Assembly (NCBI GenBank): GCA_052386455.1
Contig: JBQTKD010000015.1
Coordinates: 1 to 64,000, forward strand
Direction of reading: 5' to 3'
DNA from: JBQTKD01 sp052386455
Lineage (GTDB): Bacteria > Actinomycetota > Actinomycetes > Sporichthyales > Sporichthyaceae
DNA length: 64,000 nucleotides
A model generated the notes under the pieces. The model did no database searches and had not been told where the DNA came from. It saw nothing but the letters and a program-made list of their open reading frames with translations. The position numbers were made by a program, and so were the translations under genes. How positions within the stretch are numbered: the stretch's first letter is position 1; each line of letters begins with the position of its first letter. Below, piece by piece: positions 52,026 through 60,418 of this stretch.

Positions 52026-53633
52026 TCAGTTCTGTTTTTCGAAGGTGGTGCGCAGGGTCTTCTTGTCCAGTTTCTCGCCCGGCAGGGTGGGCAGGGGGTC
52101 GGCGACGAGCTGCCACGCCGTGGGAACCGCGAAGTAGGCGAGTCTGGCGCGGGCGTGCTCGATCAGGTCTGCGGCGGTCGCAGCGGCGTCCGGACGCAGC
52201 CGGACGACCGCGGCGACCTCCTCGCCGAGGTCGGGATGGTCGATGCCGAACACGGCGGCCTCGACGACGGCGGGGTGGCTCAGCAGGGCCTCTTCGACCT
52301 GCGGACAGGCGACGTTCTCTCCGCCGCGGATCGCGATGTCCTTGGCGCGGCCGACGAGGTGGAGGTAGCCGTCGGCGTCGACGCGGCCGAGGTCCCCGGT
52401 GCGCAGCCACCCGTCGGCGTCGATCACGCCCTCGGTGAGCAGCCCGCCGGGCTCCAGGTAGCCGAGCATGACCGTGGGCGCACGAACCTCGAGCTCTCCC
52501 GCGCCGGACTCGTCCGCCGCCGCGATGCGAATCTCGACGCCGGCGACCGGGCGTCCGACCGTGCCGGGGCGCGCCTCGAGGTCGGCGTGCCCGGCAGAGG
52601 TGAGGACCCCGCCGGACTCGGTCATGCCCCACGAGCTGCCGAGGCCCCCACGCTTGAGTTGTGGCAACTGCTCCATCGCGCGCCGAAGCAGGCTGGCTGG
52701 GACGGGAGCGCCGCCCATGGGCAGGGCGCGGAGCGAGCTGAGGTCCCGGCGCGTGAAATCGGGGTGCTCGAGCAGACGGGCGGCCATGGTGGGCACGCCC
52801 GCGAAGCTCTGCACGCGCTCGGCTTCGATCAGCGCGAGGACTTCGCCCGGATCGAACTTGCCTCTGTTGAACACCAGCTTCGAGCCGGTCAGGATGGCCA
52901 GCAGGCTGTTCCCGATGCCGCCGATGTGGAACAGCGGGGTGCAGACCAGCGTGACCGCCTGCGGGCGGGCGGGGTCGAGATCCTGGGGCAGTTTGCCCAT
53001 GCGCGCCATCATGTTGTGCTGGTTGGCGATCACCGAGCGCCGCGACAGCAGCACCGCCTTGGGGGCTCCGGAACTGCCCGAGGTGAACAGGATCAGGCCG
53101 GGGTCGTCCTCGGTGCCTTCGCAGTCCCCCAGCGCGGACGGCGCCGTGTCGGGCCAGACGGCGTCGGTGTACGCGGCGGCCAGGTCGGCGATCGGTCGAA
53201 CGGCGAGTCCGTCGGGTGCCCAGTCAGCCCTGTCGGTGAAGGCCATCGTCGGCTGGGTCAACGCGAGCGCATGCTCGAGTTCGGCGGGGCTCCACCACCG
53301 GTTGCCGTAGACCGGGACCGCCCCGAGCCACCACAGCGCCCACGTGGCGAGGGGGAACTCGGGGGTGTTGAAGGACAACAGCAGCACGCGGTCGCCCGCC
53401 TGCACGCCCGCGTCGGCGAGGATCCGCGCGGCGGCGGGAATCGCGGCGCGGAACTCGCCGTGGCGGATCCGCCGCTCCCCTTGGACGAGGAACTCGCGGT
53501 CGGCCCAGCGTTCGCTGCCGATCAGCAGGTCCACCAGGTGCTTCGGGCGGGGATCGAGCATCAGGCTGGGCCGTCCGGCGCAGCGACCCGTGACGACCTC
53601 GGTACCCCAGATCCGCTCGAGGTCGGGGCTCAT
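52026..53633 (-). CDS. AMP-dependent acyl-CoA synthetase/ligase
   Basis: This 535-residue ligase activates a carboxylic acid to its CoA thioester via acyl-AMP. The P-loop-like motif is LFTSGSSGAPKAVLLS, the adenylate motif GSSWGMTESG, and the hinge/Lys region DGWLRTGDLGRVDADGYLHLVGRAKDIAIRGGENV; the catalytic Lys is near PGEKLDKKTLR. ATG 53633 overlaps the enoyl-CoA hydratase stop (ATGA); a GTG 12 bases earlier is less likely. As the only ligase in the region, it probably makes the entry CoA ester of the pathway. Confidence 0.92.
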   Translation of the reverse strand: MSPDLERIWGTEVVTGRCAGRPSLMLDPRPKHLVDLLIGSERWADREFLVQGERRIRHGEFRAAIPAAARILADAGVQAGDRVLLLSFNTPEFPLATWALWWLGAVPVYGNRWWSPAELEHALALTQPTMAFTDRADWAPDGLAVRPIADLAAAYTDAVWPDTAPSALGDCEGTEDDPGLILFTSGSSGAPKAVLLSRRSVIANQHNMMARMGKLPQDLDPARPQAVTLVCTPLFHIGGIGNSLLAILTGSKLVFNRGKFDPGEVLALIEAERVQSFAGVPTMAARLLEHPDFTRRDLSSLRALPMGGAPVPASLLRRAMEQLPQLKRGGLGSSWGMTESGGVLTSAGHADLEARPGTVGRPVAGVEIRIAAADESGAGELEVRAPTVMLGYLEPGGLLTEGVIDADGWLRTGDLGRVDADGYLHLVGRAKDIAIRGGENVACPQVEEALLSHPAVVEAAVFGIDHPDLGEEVAAVVRLRPDAAATAADLIEHARARLAYFAVPTAWQLVADPLPTLPGEKLDKKTLRTTFEKQN

Positions 53634-54418
53634 GCGCCGGTCCACCGGCCGGGGCGGCCCTCCTTGAAGGCGGCGACGGCCTCCACGACGTCGTCGGTGC
53701 GGTTGCTGATCGCCTCGTAGGCGAACCCGGTGTCGAGGACTTCGTCGATGCGGTGCGACAGGCCCTTGTTCAGGGTCCGCTTGGTCAGTTGCACCGCGAC
53801 GGGCGGGAGGGCGGCGACCTGCTCGGCGAGCTCAAAGGCGCGTGCCCGCACCTCACGGGGATCGTCGACGAGGTCGGAAACCAGCCCCAGGTCGTAGGCC
53901 TGACGCCCCGTCAGCGGCTCGCCCCACAGCAGGTGGCGCTTGGCGCGGGCCAGCGGCATGTTCGCGGGCCAGGAGATCGCGCCGCCGTCTCCGGCAACGA
54001 GACCCATGTGCACGTGGGGGTCGACGATCTTCACCTCGGGGCTGGTGACGATGGCGTCGCCGAGCAGGACCAGGCTGGTGGCGACGCCGAACACGTGCCC
54101 GTGCAGCGCAACGACGAGTGGCTTGCCGAAGTCGGCGAACGCACGGTAGAGCTTGCGGCCGGCGGCCACGCCGGTCATGAGCTGGTTCAGATCTTTGTGG
54201 CCGGCGAGGATCACCTCCATGTCGCCGCCCGCGGAGAAGTGCTTGCCGCTGGAGGTCCACACGACCGCCCGGACGGCGGCGTCGTCCTGGAGCATCTCGA
54301 GGACGACGGGCAATTCGGCGATGAGGTCGTCGTCGAACCGGTTGAGCACGTCCGGACGATCGAGGCGCACCTCGGCGACGCCGTCGGCGATTTCGACCAG
54401 CACGGTTTCCAGATCCAC
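53630..54418 (-). CDS. Enoyl-CoA hydratase/isomerase family protein (2)
   Basis: This 262-residue crotonase-fold protein has the oxyanion motifs SSGKHFSAGGDME and GHVFGVATSLVLLGDAIV. The GTG at 54418 has AGGAGG six bases upstream, which decides it against a GTG two codons before. The usual second catalytic Glu lies at a variant position (HMGLVAGDGGAISWP), so it may be an isomerase, hydratase or hydrolase. It is ten bases after the dehydrogenase gene and overlaps the ligase by four bases. Confidence 0.87.
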   Translation of the reverse strand: MDLETVLVEIADGVAEVRLDRPDVLNRFDDDLIAELPVVLEMLQDDAAVRAVVWTSSGKHFSAGGDMEVILAGHKDLNQLMTGVAAGRKLYRAFADFGKPLVVALHGHVFGVATSLVLLGDAIVTSPEVKIVDPHVHMGLVAGDGGAISWPANMPLARAKRHLLWGEPLTGRQAYDLGLVSDLVDDPREVRARAFELAEQVAALPPVAVQLTKRTLNKGLSHRIDEVLDTGFAYEAISNRTDDVVEAVAAFKEGRPGRWTGA

Positions 54419-54428
54419 GTGCACCCTC

Positions 54429-55352
54429 CTACAGGGCGGCCAGGTCGGGCAGGCGGCCGGATTCCTTGATGGTTTCGCCGACCTCGCCGCGCAGGGCGGT
54501 GGGGCCGCCGAGCAGGGGTTCGAGCACGAGCGCGCGCCGGATGTACCAGTGCAGATCATGCTCCCAGCTGAAGCCCATCCCGCCGAGTACCTGTTGCACG
54601 TGCTCGCGGGCGATAGCCGTGTACCGGGCGGCGAGAGACTTGGCCAGAGCCGACGCCGCGGGGTCGTCGTCCTCCCACGCGGCCGGCACGGCCAGGTTCG
54701 CGACCTCGCCGGCGAGGCGCACGTCGGCGAGCTTGTGGCGCACCGCCTGGAAGCCGGACAGGGGCTGCCCGAACTGGCGGCGGGTCGAGGTGTGCTCGAC
54801 GGCGAGCGCCAGCATGCGGTCGCCGATGGCGACAAGTTCCGCGGCCAGCGCGCGGCGCCCGGCTGCACGGACGCGGAGCCAATCGGCGGCGTCTCCGAGC
54901 TGCTCGCCGGCCGCTGTCCCCCGGACGCGGGTCCAGGGGCGGCGCGGATCCATTCCGCTGGCCGGTTCCTGGGCGAGGGTGCGGGCGGGAACCGCCAGCA
55001 GGACTGTGCCGTCCACGCCGGCGACCGGCACGAGAACCGTCTCGTCCTCGGCGAGCGGGCGGGTCAACAGGCCGTCGATACCGGTTCCGGGCTCGGCGAG
55101 CGGCGGAAGCGGCAGGGCCACTGCGGTGACGACCGTCGAGCCGAGTGCTCGGATCACGACGTCGTCGAGCAGCGTCGGGCCGGTGAGGTGTTCGCCCTGC
55201 AGCCGGAACAGGACCTCGACGGCGGTGGCCTCCTCGGACTCGACGAGGTCGGCCCAGCCGAACTCGTCGAGGGCCGCGCGCAGGTCGTCGGGGTGTGCGA
55301 CGACGAGGTCGGTCAGCGCCTCGCGGACGAGGTCTAGTTCAGACTGTTCCAT
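54429..55352 (-). CDS. Acyl-CoA dehydrogenase, beta-type subunit (pair 2)
   Basis: This is a short dehydrogenase-like protein of 307 residues, with the C-terminal VLGGMGFSWEHDLHWYIRRA and no EIQR tail. It lacks much of the N-terminal helical domain of ordinary acyl-CoA dehydrogenases (about 380 residues). Such truncated forms are the second half of heterotetrameric enzymes in steroid side-chain degradation. Its start ATG 55352 overlaps the stop of the partner gene (TGATG), a strong sign that the two form one enzyme. Confidence 0.85.
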   Translation of the reverse strand: MEQSELDLVREALTDLVVAHPDDLRAALDEFGWADLVESEEATAVEVLFRLQGEHLTGPTLLDDVVIRALGSTVVTAVALPLPPLAEPGTGIDGLLTRPLAEDETVLVPVAGVDGTVLLAVPARTLAQEPASGMDPRRPWTRVRGTAAGEQLGDAADWLRVRAAGRRALAAELVAIGDRMLALAVEHTSTRRQFGQPLSGFQAVRHKLADVRLAGEVANLAVPAAWEDDDPAASALAKSLAARYTAIAREHVQQVLGGMGFSWEHDLHWYIRRALVLEPLLGGPTALRGEVGETIKESGRLPDLAAL

Positions 55353-56497
55353 CACGACCGCCCGGGGAGTCGGAGAATGCGGCCGGCGACGATGTCGCGC
55401 TGGATCTCCGCCGCGCCGCCGTAGATGGAGGAGGCGCGGGAGTAGAGGTAGTCGTTGCGCCAGCCGTCCGGCCCGACGCCGCCGGCGAAAAGCACGGCGG
55501 TGGACAGGTACTCGGTGGCGGTGGCGAACAGGAACTTCTCCGCGGTGGACATGAGGAGCTTGTCGAACGACGGGGTCGCGCCAACGTCGTGGCCGGCGGA
55601 CAGCGCGCGCACGGTGCGGCGGGAGCAGAGCCGCAGGGAGTGGATGAGCTCGTACGCCTCGCCGATCAAGGCGGCGGGCAGGGCGGGCGCCTCGCGAATC
55701 AAGTCGATCAGGCGGACGCGCAGCCAGGTCTGGCGTTGCCAGGCCGCGGCACCGCGTTCGGAGGCGAGGATGGTCATCGCGACGGCCCAGCCGCCGTCGA
55801 CCTCGCCGATGGTGCGGGAGCGCGGGACGCGGACGTCGTCGAGGTAGAGGGAGCAGAACTCGGCGTCCCCGTTGATGCTGGTCAGCGGACGCAGATCGAT
55901 GCCGGGGGTGTCCATGTCGAGCATCACCGCGGTGATGCCGCGGTGCGCGGATTCCTTCGCGCCGGTGCGGACCAGCACGAGGCAGCGGTCGGCGACCTGG
56001 GCCCAACTGGTCCAGACCTTCTCGCCGTTCAGCACCCAGTCCTCGCCGTCGGCGACGGCGCGACACTGCAGGGCCGCGAGGTCCGAGCCGGCCTCCGGTT
56101 CGGAGAAGCCCTGGCACCAGATCTCGTCGCCACGCATCAGACGGGGCATCAGATCCGCGGCAAGCTCGGCGGGCGCGTGTGTGTCGACGGCCGGGCCGAG
56201 CACCTCCTGGGTGCCGAAGGAGAACGGCGGCGGGTAGCCCGCAGCGCACAGTTCCTCGACCACGATGGCCCGCAGGATTCGTTCGCCGCCGAGGCCGCCG
56301 ACGCGCGTCGACCAGCCCAGCCGGATCCAGCCGGCGTCGTAGAGCAGGCGCTGCAGTTCCCGCAGCGCACTGAACTGCTCGGCGACGTCCTTGCCCGGCG
56401 CGCACAGGTCTTTGAGGCGCGGTTCGTACTCGCGCAGCCACGTCGTGAAGGCGGCTCGCACCTCGGGCACCGTGCCGGGCTGCACCCCGGTTGTCAT
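55352..56497 (-). CDS. Acyl-CoA dehydrogenase, alpha-type subunit (pair 2)
   Basis: This 381-residue FAD-dependent dehydrogenase has CQGFSEPEAGSDLAALQ, VLNGEKVWTSWAQVADRCLVLVRTG and the C-terminal YGGAAEIQRDIVAGRILRLP. ATG 56497 (MTTGVQPG) is chosen where homology begins; upstream lies the inverted repeat at 56506-56569. It is translationally coupled to the short 307-residue partner. The pair resembles ChsE1/E2-type enzymes (a family comparison from memory); it likely oxidises a cyclic or branched side chain. Confidence 0.9.
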   Translation of the reverse strand: MTTGVQPGTVPEVRAAFTTWLREYEPRLKDLCAPGKDVAEQFSALRELQRLLYDAGWIRLGWSTRVGGLGGERILRAIVVEELCAAGYPPPFSFGTQEVLGPAVDTHAPAELAADLMPRLMRGDEIWCQGFSEPEAGSDLAALQCRAVADGEDWVLNGEKVWTSWAQVADRCLVLVRTGAKESAHRGITAVMLDMDTPGIDLRPLTSINGDAEFCSLYLDDVRVPRSRTIGEVDGGWAVAMTILASERGAAAWQRQTWLRVRLIDLIREAPALPAALIGEAYELIHSLRLCSRRTVRALSAGHDVGATPSFDKLLMSTAEKFLFATATEYLSTAVLFAGGVGPDGWRNDYLYSRASSIYGGAAEIQRDIVAGRILRLPGRS

Positions 56498-56505
56498 CGG
56501 ACACG

Positions 56506-56569
56506 CAACTTCTGCACCGTTTCGCACGCTACGAGGCGCGCGGAAAGGCGCGAAACGGTACAGAGGATG
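56506..56569. repeat. 20-24-20 inverted repeat (copy 2)
   Basis: The arms CAACTTCTGCACCGTTTCGC (56506-56525) and GCGAAACGGTACAGAGGATG (56550-56569) differ from copy 1 at two and one positions and pair imperfectly (one C/A mismatch). The loop is again 24 bases but of different sequence. The element lies between the CoA-transferase stop and the dehydrogenase start within an operon. Confidence 0.75.
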
Positions 56570-56579
56570 GGCGCGGCGT

Positions 56580-57746
56580 TCACACCGCGACCTCTACGGC
56601 TGCCTCCTGCGCGAGGGCGCCGGAACTGCGGAGGGCGGCGAGGCGCGCGGCGTCGAGGCCCCAGTCGAGGAGAGCGTCCGTCGTATCGGCGCCGATGGCC
56701 GGAGCGACGACGGGCAGACCGGGTGAGGTTCGGCTGAAGCGAGGCGCCGGGGCGGGCTGAGTCAGTCCGCCGACGTTCACGAACGCGCCGCGGGCCCGGT
56801 TGTGCGGGTCTGCGGCCGCTTCCGCGGGCGAGAGCACCGGCGAGACGCAGGCGTCGAGGGTGGCGAAGACCGCGGTCCACTCGGCGCGCGTCCGAGAGGC
56901 GAAGGCGCCGGCGATACGTGCCCGGAGCACGGGCCAGCCGGCGCGGTCCATCTGGCGCGGGAGATCTTCGCCGTCGAGGCCGAGCCCGACGAGCAGGTCC
57001 CCGTAGAACTGCGGCTCCAGCGCGCCGACGCTCATGTACCCACCGTCGGAGGTGGCATAGGTGTCGTAGAACGGGGCCCCGCCGTCGAGCAGGTTCGTGC
57101 CGCGCTGGTCGGACCAGAAGCCCTGGGCCCGCAGACCGTAGAGGAACGTGCCGAGCAGCGCGGAGCCGTCGACCATGGCGGCGTCGACGACCTGCCCGTG
57201 GCCGGAGATCGAGCGCTCCACCAGCGCGGCGAGAACGCCGACCGCGAGCAGCATGCCGCCGCCGCCGAAGTCGCCGAGCAGGTTCAGCGGGGCGTGCGGC
57301 GCCTCGCCTGCACGGCCGAGCGGCTCCAGCGCCCCGGAAAGCGCGATGTAGTTGATGTCGTGCCCGGCCTTCGCGGCCATCGGGCCCGTCTGGCCCCAGC
57401 CGGTCATGCGGCCGTAGACCAGGCGTGGGTTCTCGGCGAGCAGCACGTCGGGCCCGACGCCGAGGCGTTCCATGACGCCGGGGCGAAAGCCTTCGACGAT
57501 CACGTCGGCGGCCCGGGCGAGCTCGCGGACGACTGACGCCGCGTCAGGATGCTTGAGATCCATGGCGATCGAGCGTCGGCCACGAGAAAGCGGGTCGTGC
57601 GCCGGGGCGGGCGCGCGCTTGGCGGAAGCGGGCCGGTCGATGCGCACGACCTCGGCGCCGAGATCGGCCAGGACCATGCACGCGAAGGGCGCCGGCGCGG
57701 CGCTGGCGATTTCGAGGACGCGGAGCCCCGCGAGTGGGCCGGTCAT
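56580..57746 (-). CDS. CoA-transferase family III, alpha-methylacyl-CoA racemase-like
   Basis: This 388-residue protein belongs to the CaiB/BaiF family; the AMACR branch inverts the configuration at C2 of a 2-methylacyl-CoA. The AMACR catalytic pair appears as His in GHDINYIALSG and Asp in LNLLGDFGGGG. N-terminal motifs are LRVLEIASAAPAPFACMVLADLGAEVVRI and DLKHPDA. ATG 57746 is chosen where homology begins. The 139-base gap to the thiolase gene holds two 44-base hairpins. In steroid or isoprenoid acid degradation a racemase prepares the (S)-acyl-CoA for dehydrogenation. Confidence 0.88.
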   Translation of the reverse strand: MTGPLAGLRVLEIASAAPAPFACMVLADLGAEVVRIDRPASAKRAPAPAHDPLSRGRRSIAMDLKHPDAASVVRELARAADVIVEGFRPGVMERLGVGPDVLLAENPRLVYGRMTGWGQTGPMAAKAGHDINYIALSGALEPLGRAGEAPHAPLNLLGDFGGGGMLLAVGVLAALVERSISGHGQVVDAAMVDGSALLGTFLYGLRAQGFWSDQRGTNLLDGGAPFYDTYATSDGGYMSVGALEPQFYGDLLVGLGLDGEDLPRQMDRAGWPVLRARIAGAFASRTRAEWTAVFATLDACVSPVLSPAEAAADPHNRARGAFVNVGGLTQPAPAPRFSRTSPGLPVVAPAIGADTTDALLDWGLDAARLAALRSSGALAQEAAVEVAV

Positions 57747-57763
57747 CGCCCCACCACCCCGAC

Positions 57764-57880
57764 GCGTCCGAAGAGGGGTGATGCCGGTACCACGGTGGTT
57801 CGGACGCCCGGGGCGCAGCCCGAGAGCCTGGCCAGGGCGTCCGAAGAAGGGTGACGCCGGTACCACGGGTGTTCGGACGC
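57764..57880. repeat. Two 44-base hairpin repeats
   Basis: Copies at 57764-57807 and 57837-57880 are about 40/44 identical. Each has arms GCGTCCGAA / TTCGGACGC around a core containing GCCGGTACCACGG. They are direct repeats separated by 29 bases, in the gap between the thiolase and CoA-transferase genes. They could stabilise or attenuate the operon mRNA or be a dispersed palindromic element. Confidence 0.75.
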
Positions 57881-57885
57881 CTGGC

Positions 57886-59091
57886 TCATCGCGCGGGCGC
57901 TTCGAGGATGTGAACGGCGCACGCCGACGCGAGGCCGATCACGTGCGTGAGGCCGACCTTGGCGCCGGGGATCTGGCGGTCGCCGGCTTCGCCGCGCAGG
58001 TGGGTGGCGACCTCGTAGAGGTTGGCGACGCCGGTCGCGCCGATCGGGTGTCCCTTGGAGAGCAGGCCGCCGGAGACGTTGACCGGAGTGGAGCCGTCGC
58101 GCCAGGGCTTGCCGGAGTCGATGAAGTCCCCGGCGCCGCCGGGCTCGCACAGCCGCAGGTTGTCGTAGTGGACGAGCTCCGCGGTGGCGAAGCAGTCGTG
58201 CAGTTCCACGAGGTCGAGGTCCGCGGGGCCGATGCCCGCAATCTCGTAGGCCAAGGCGCCGGCCTGGCGGGTCAGCGTGTTCACGTCGGGCTGGACCTGG
58301 CCGCCGTCGACGTACGGGTCGGAGGTCAGCACCGAGGCGCTGATCTTCACGGCGCGCCGGCGGACGTCGGGGTCGAGGGTCTTCAGCTTCTCGCCGGTGA
58401 CGAGCACCAGGGCCGCGGCGCCGTCGCCGGTGGGGCAGCACATGGGCAGGGTGTTCGGGTAGGAGATGGTGTCGGCCGCGAGGATCTCTTCGAGGCTGAA
58501 TTCCTTGCGGTACTGGGCAAGCGGGTTCAGCGTGGAGTGCGCGTGGTTCTTCTGCGCGACCTTCGCGAACTGCTCGGCGGTGACGCCGTTGGCCAGGGCG
58601 TACTCGGTGCCGGCCTGCGCGAAGACGCCTGGCATGAGGCCGGTGCCCATGACGCCCTCGGTCTTCAGGATGGCGCCGTAGCGGCCCTTGGGGGCGTACT
58701 CCTTCTTCGGCTTGGAACCGCCCTTGGCTGCGTTGCCGATCAGGCCCATCTTGCCCATCTGCTCGAAGCCGACGGCCAGCGCAGTGTCGGCCTCGCCGGC
58801 GAGCAGGGACAGGATCGCGACGCGCACCGCCGTCGCGCCGGTGGCGCAGGCGTTGACGACGTTGTAGACGGGGATGCCGGTCTGGCCGATCTGTTTCTGC
58901 AGCCGCTGGCCGTTGTTGCTGCCGGACTCGTAGACGTTGCCGGCGGTCAGCACGCCGATCTCGCGCATGGAGGTGTCGGCGTCCTTGATGGCGGCAATGG
59001 CGGCGTTCGACGCGAGGTCCATGAGGTCGAGGTCCGGAAAGCGCCCGAACTTCGTCATCGACGCCCCGACGATGTAGATGTCGTCGTTCAT
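57886..59091 (-). CDS. Thiolase family protein, SCP2/lipid-transfer type
   Basis: This 401-residue thiolase-like protein has the nucleophile region NVVNACATGATAV, the SCP2-thiolase motif VELHDCFATAELV, and GGLLSKGHPIGATG. It could cleave a 3-ketoacyl-CoA or act as an aldolase like Ltp2. ATG 59091 overlaps the DUF35 protein stop (ATGA), so the two are coupled; Ltp2 in steroid side-chain degradation works as a complex with a DUF35 domain. That parallel supports a complex here; the reaction is not proven. Confidence 0.88.
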   Translation of the reverse strand: MNDDIYIVGASMTKFGRFPDLDLMDLASNAAIAAIKDADTSMREIGVLTAGNVYESGSNNGQRLQKQIGQTGIPVYNVVNACATGATAVRVAILSLLAGEADTALAVGFEQMGKMGLIGNAAKGGSKPKKEYAPKGRYGAILKTEGVMGTGLMPGVFAQAGTEYALANGVTAEQFAKVAQKNHAHSTLNPLAQYRKEFSLEEILAADTISYPNTLPMCCPTGDGAAALVLVTGEKLKTLDPDVRRRAVKISASVLTSDPYVDGGQVQPDVNTLTRQAGALAYEIAGIGPADLDLVELHDCFATAELVHYDNLRLCEPGGAGDFIDSGKPWRDGSTPVNVSGGLLSKGHPIGATGVANLYEVATHLRGEAGDRQIPGAKVGLTHVIGLASACAVHILEAPAR

Positions 59092-59495
59092 GCCACTCCC
59101 CCGATGGGCTCGAAACCGAAGGCGACCGCCTCGACGCCGTCGTCGTCGGTCCCGGCCACGAAGGTGACCAGGCGGACCTTCAATTGCGCGGTCACCGCGG
59201 CGGGATCGGTGACCCCCAACAGGTTCGCCTTGACGCTGCCGCCGCCGTCGAGGTCCACGACCACCGAGGTGTAAGGAGCGGCGAGACCGGGGGCAGCACG
59301 GTGCACGATCGTGAAGGCACGCACGATGCCCTCGGTGCCGAGATCCCGGCGCTCGAAGTCCTCGCCGAAGCATCTCGCGCAGGCGTTGCGCCGGTCGAAG
59401 TAGGAAGCGTCGCAACTGGTGCAGAACCAGGCCCGCAGATGCGGGCGGCCTTCGTCGAGCACCAGATAGTCGACGGCGGGCATCGTGCCGGCCAT
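59088..59495 (-). CDS. Zn-ribbon OB-fold (DUF35) protein, thiolase partner
   Basis: This 135-residue protein has a rubredoxin-like zinc ribbon (CTSCDASYFDRRNACARC, two CxxC pairs) and then an OB fold (GIVRAFTIVHRAAPGLAAPYTSVVVDLDGGGSV). ATG 59495 has GGAGG six bases upstream, so the longer open frame to 59564 is rejected. DUF35 proteins bind thiolase-like partners and may channel acyl-CoA. It is the first gene of the minus-strand operon that runs to 49912, with the divergent MaoC gene on the other side. Confidence 0.9.
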   Translation of the reverse strand: MAGTMPAVDYLVLDEGRPHLRAWFCTSCDASYFDRRNACARCFGEDFERRDLGTEGIVRAFTIVHRAAPGLAAPYTSVVVDLDGGGSVKANLLGVTDPAAVTAQLKVRLVTFVAGTDDDGVEAVAFGFEPIGGVA

Positions 59496-59540
59496 TGGCG
59501 GCCTCCGAGGAAGACGGACCAGATTGTCGCGATCTGAATC

Positions 59541-59560
59541 ATATAGTACTAGACTAATTG
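59541..59560. promoter_or_regulatory. TAGACTA motif in divergent DUF35/MaoC promoter (site C)
   Basis: ATATAGTACTAGACTAATTG lies between the two divergent starts. TAGACT is a -10 box toward the MaoC gene and TACTAT on the other strand toward the DUF35 gene. TAGACTA is shared with sites A and B, but the TTAGT half is not at the N7 position here. Confidence 0.4.
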
Positions 59561-59584
59561 TCACCTGACCAACAGGAGGCGACG

Positions 59585-60418
59585 ATGCCGCTGGACCCCT
59601 CCGGACTCGGTGCGATCAGCGATCCGCGCCCCATTTCCTGGACCGCGAAGGACTGCGCGCTCTACGCGCTCGGGGTCGGCGCCGGCGTCGACGAGCTGGC
59701 CTTCACCACGGACAACACCCGTGACGTACCGGCGCGCATGCTGCCGACGATGCCGGTGACCCTCGGGACCGACACCAGCGTGTTCAAGGCGCTCGGCGAG
59801 ATCGACTGGGTGCGCCTGCTGCACGCCGAACAGCACGTCGAACTCCTCGCGCCGCTGCCGGTCAAGGGCTCCGGCACCGCCCGCACCCGCATCGCCGAGT
59901 TGTGGGACAAGGAGAAGGCCGCAGTGATCGTGGCCGAGACGTCGGTGTCCGACGACGCCGGTGTCCCGCTGTTTCGCAGCCGCATGTCGCTGTTCGTGAA
60001 GGGCGCCGGGGGTTGGGGCGGCGAGCGCGGGCCGAGCAGCTCCACCGCGGACCCGGAGGACAAGCCCGACGACACCGTCACCTACGTGACCCGGCCCGAT
60101 CAGGCGCTGATCTATCGGCTTTCCGGGGATCGCAACCCGCTGCACTCCGACCCGGCGTTCGCGGCGAAGGCCGGTTTCCCGCGGCCGATCCTTCATGGGC
60201 TGTGCACCTTCGGCTTCGCCGGACGCGCGGTGCTGCATTCGGCCGCGGGCGGGGACCCGGACCGGGTGCGCGCGTTCGGGGCCCGGTTCGCCGCGGTGGT
60301 GTTCCCCGGCGACACCCTGCACGTCGATCTGTGGCGCAGCGGCTCGGAGGTACGTTTCCTTGCACGCAGGGAAGACGGAACCGTCGTGTTGAGCCAGGGC
60401 AGGGCGAGCATCGCGTGA
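59585..60418 (+). CDS. MaoC-like (R)-enoyl-CoA hydratase
   Basis: This 277-residue double hot-dog protein resembles hydratase 2. The catalytic region is YRLSGDRNPLHSDPAFAAKAGFPRPILHGLCTFGFAGRAV, with Asp and His in the classical positions. The N-terminal half is a degenerate hot-dog. ATG 59585 has AGGAGG six bases upstream. It starts the plus-strand operon and overlaps the next gene by four bases (GTGA). Confidence 0.9.
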   Translation: MPLDPSGLGAISDPRPISWTAKDCALYALGVGAGVDELAFTTDNTRDVPARMLPTMPVTLGTDTSVFKALGEIDWVRLLHAEQHVELLAPLPVKGSGTARTRIAELWDKEKAAVIVAETSVSDDAGVPLFRSRMSLFVKGAGGWGGERGPSSSTADPEDKPDDTVTYVTRPDQALIYRLSGDRNPLHSDPAFAAKAGFPRPILHGLCTFGFAGRAVLHSAAGGDPDRVRAFGARFAAVVFPGDTLHVDLWRSGSEVRFLARREDGTVVLSQGRASIA

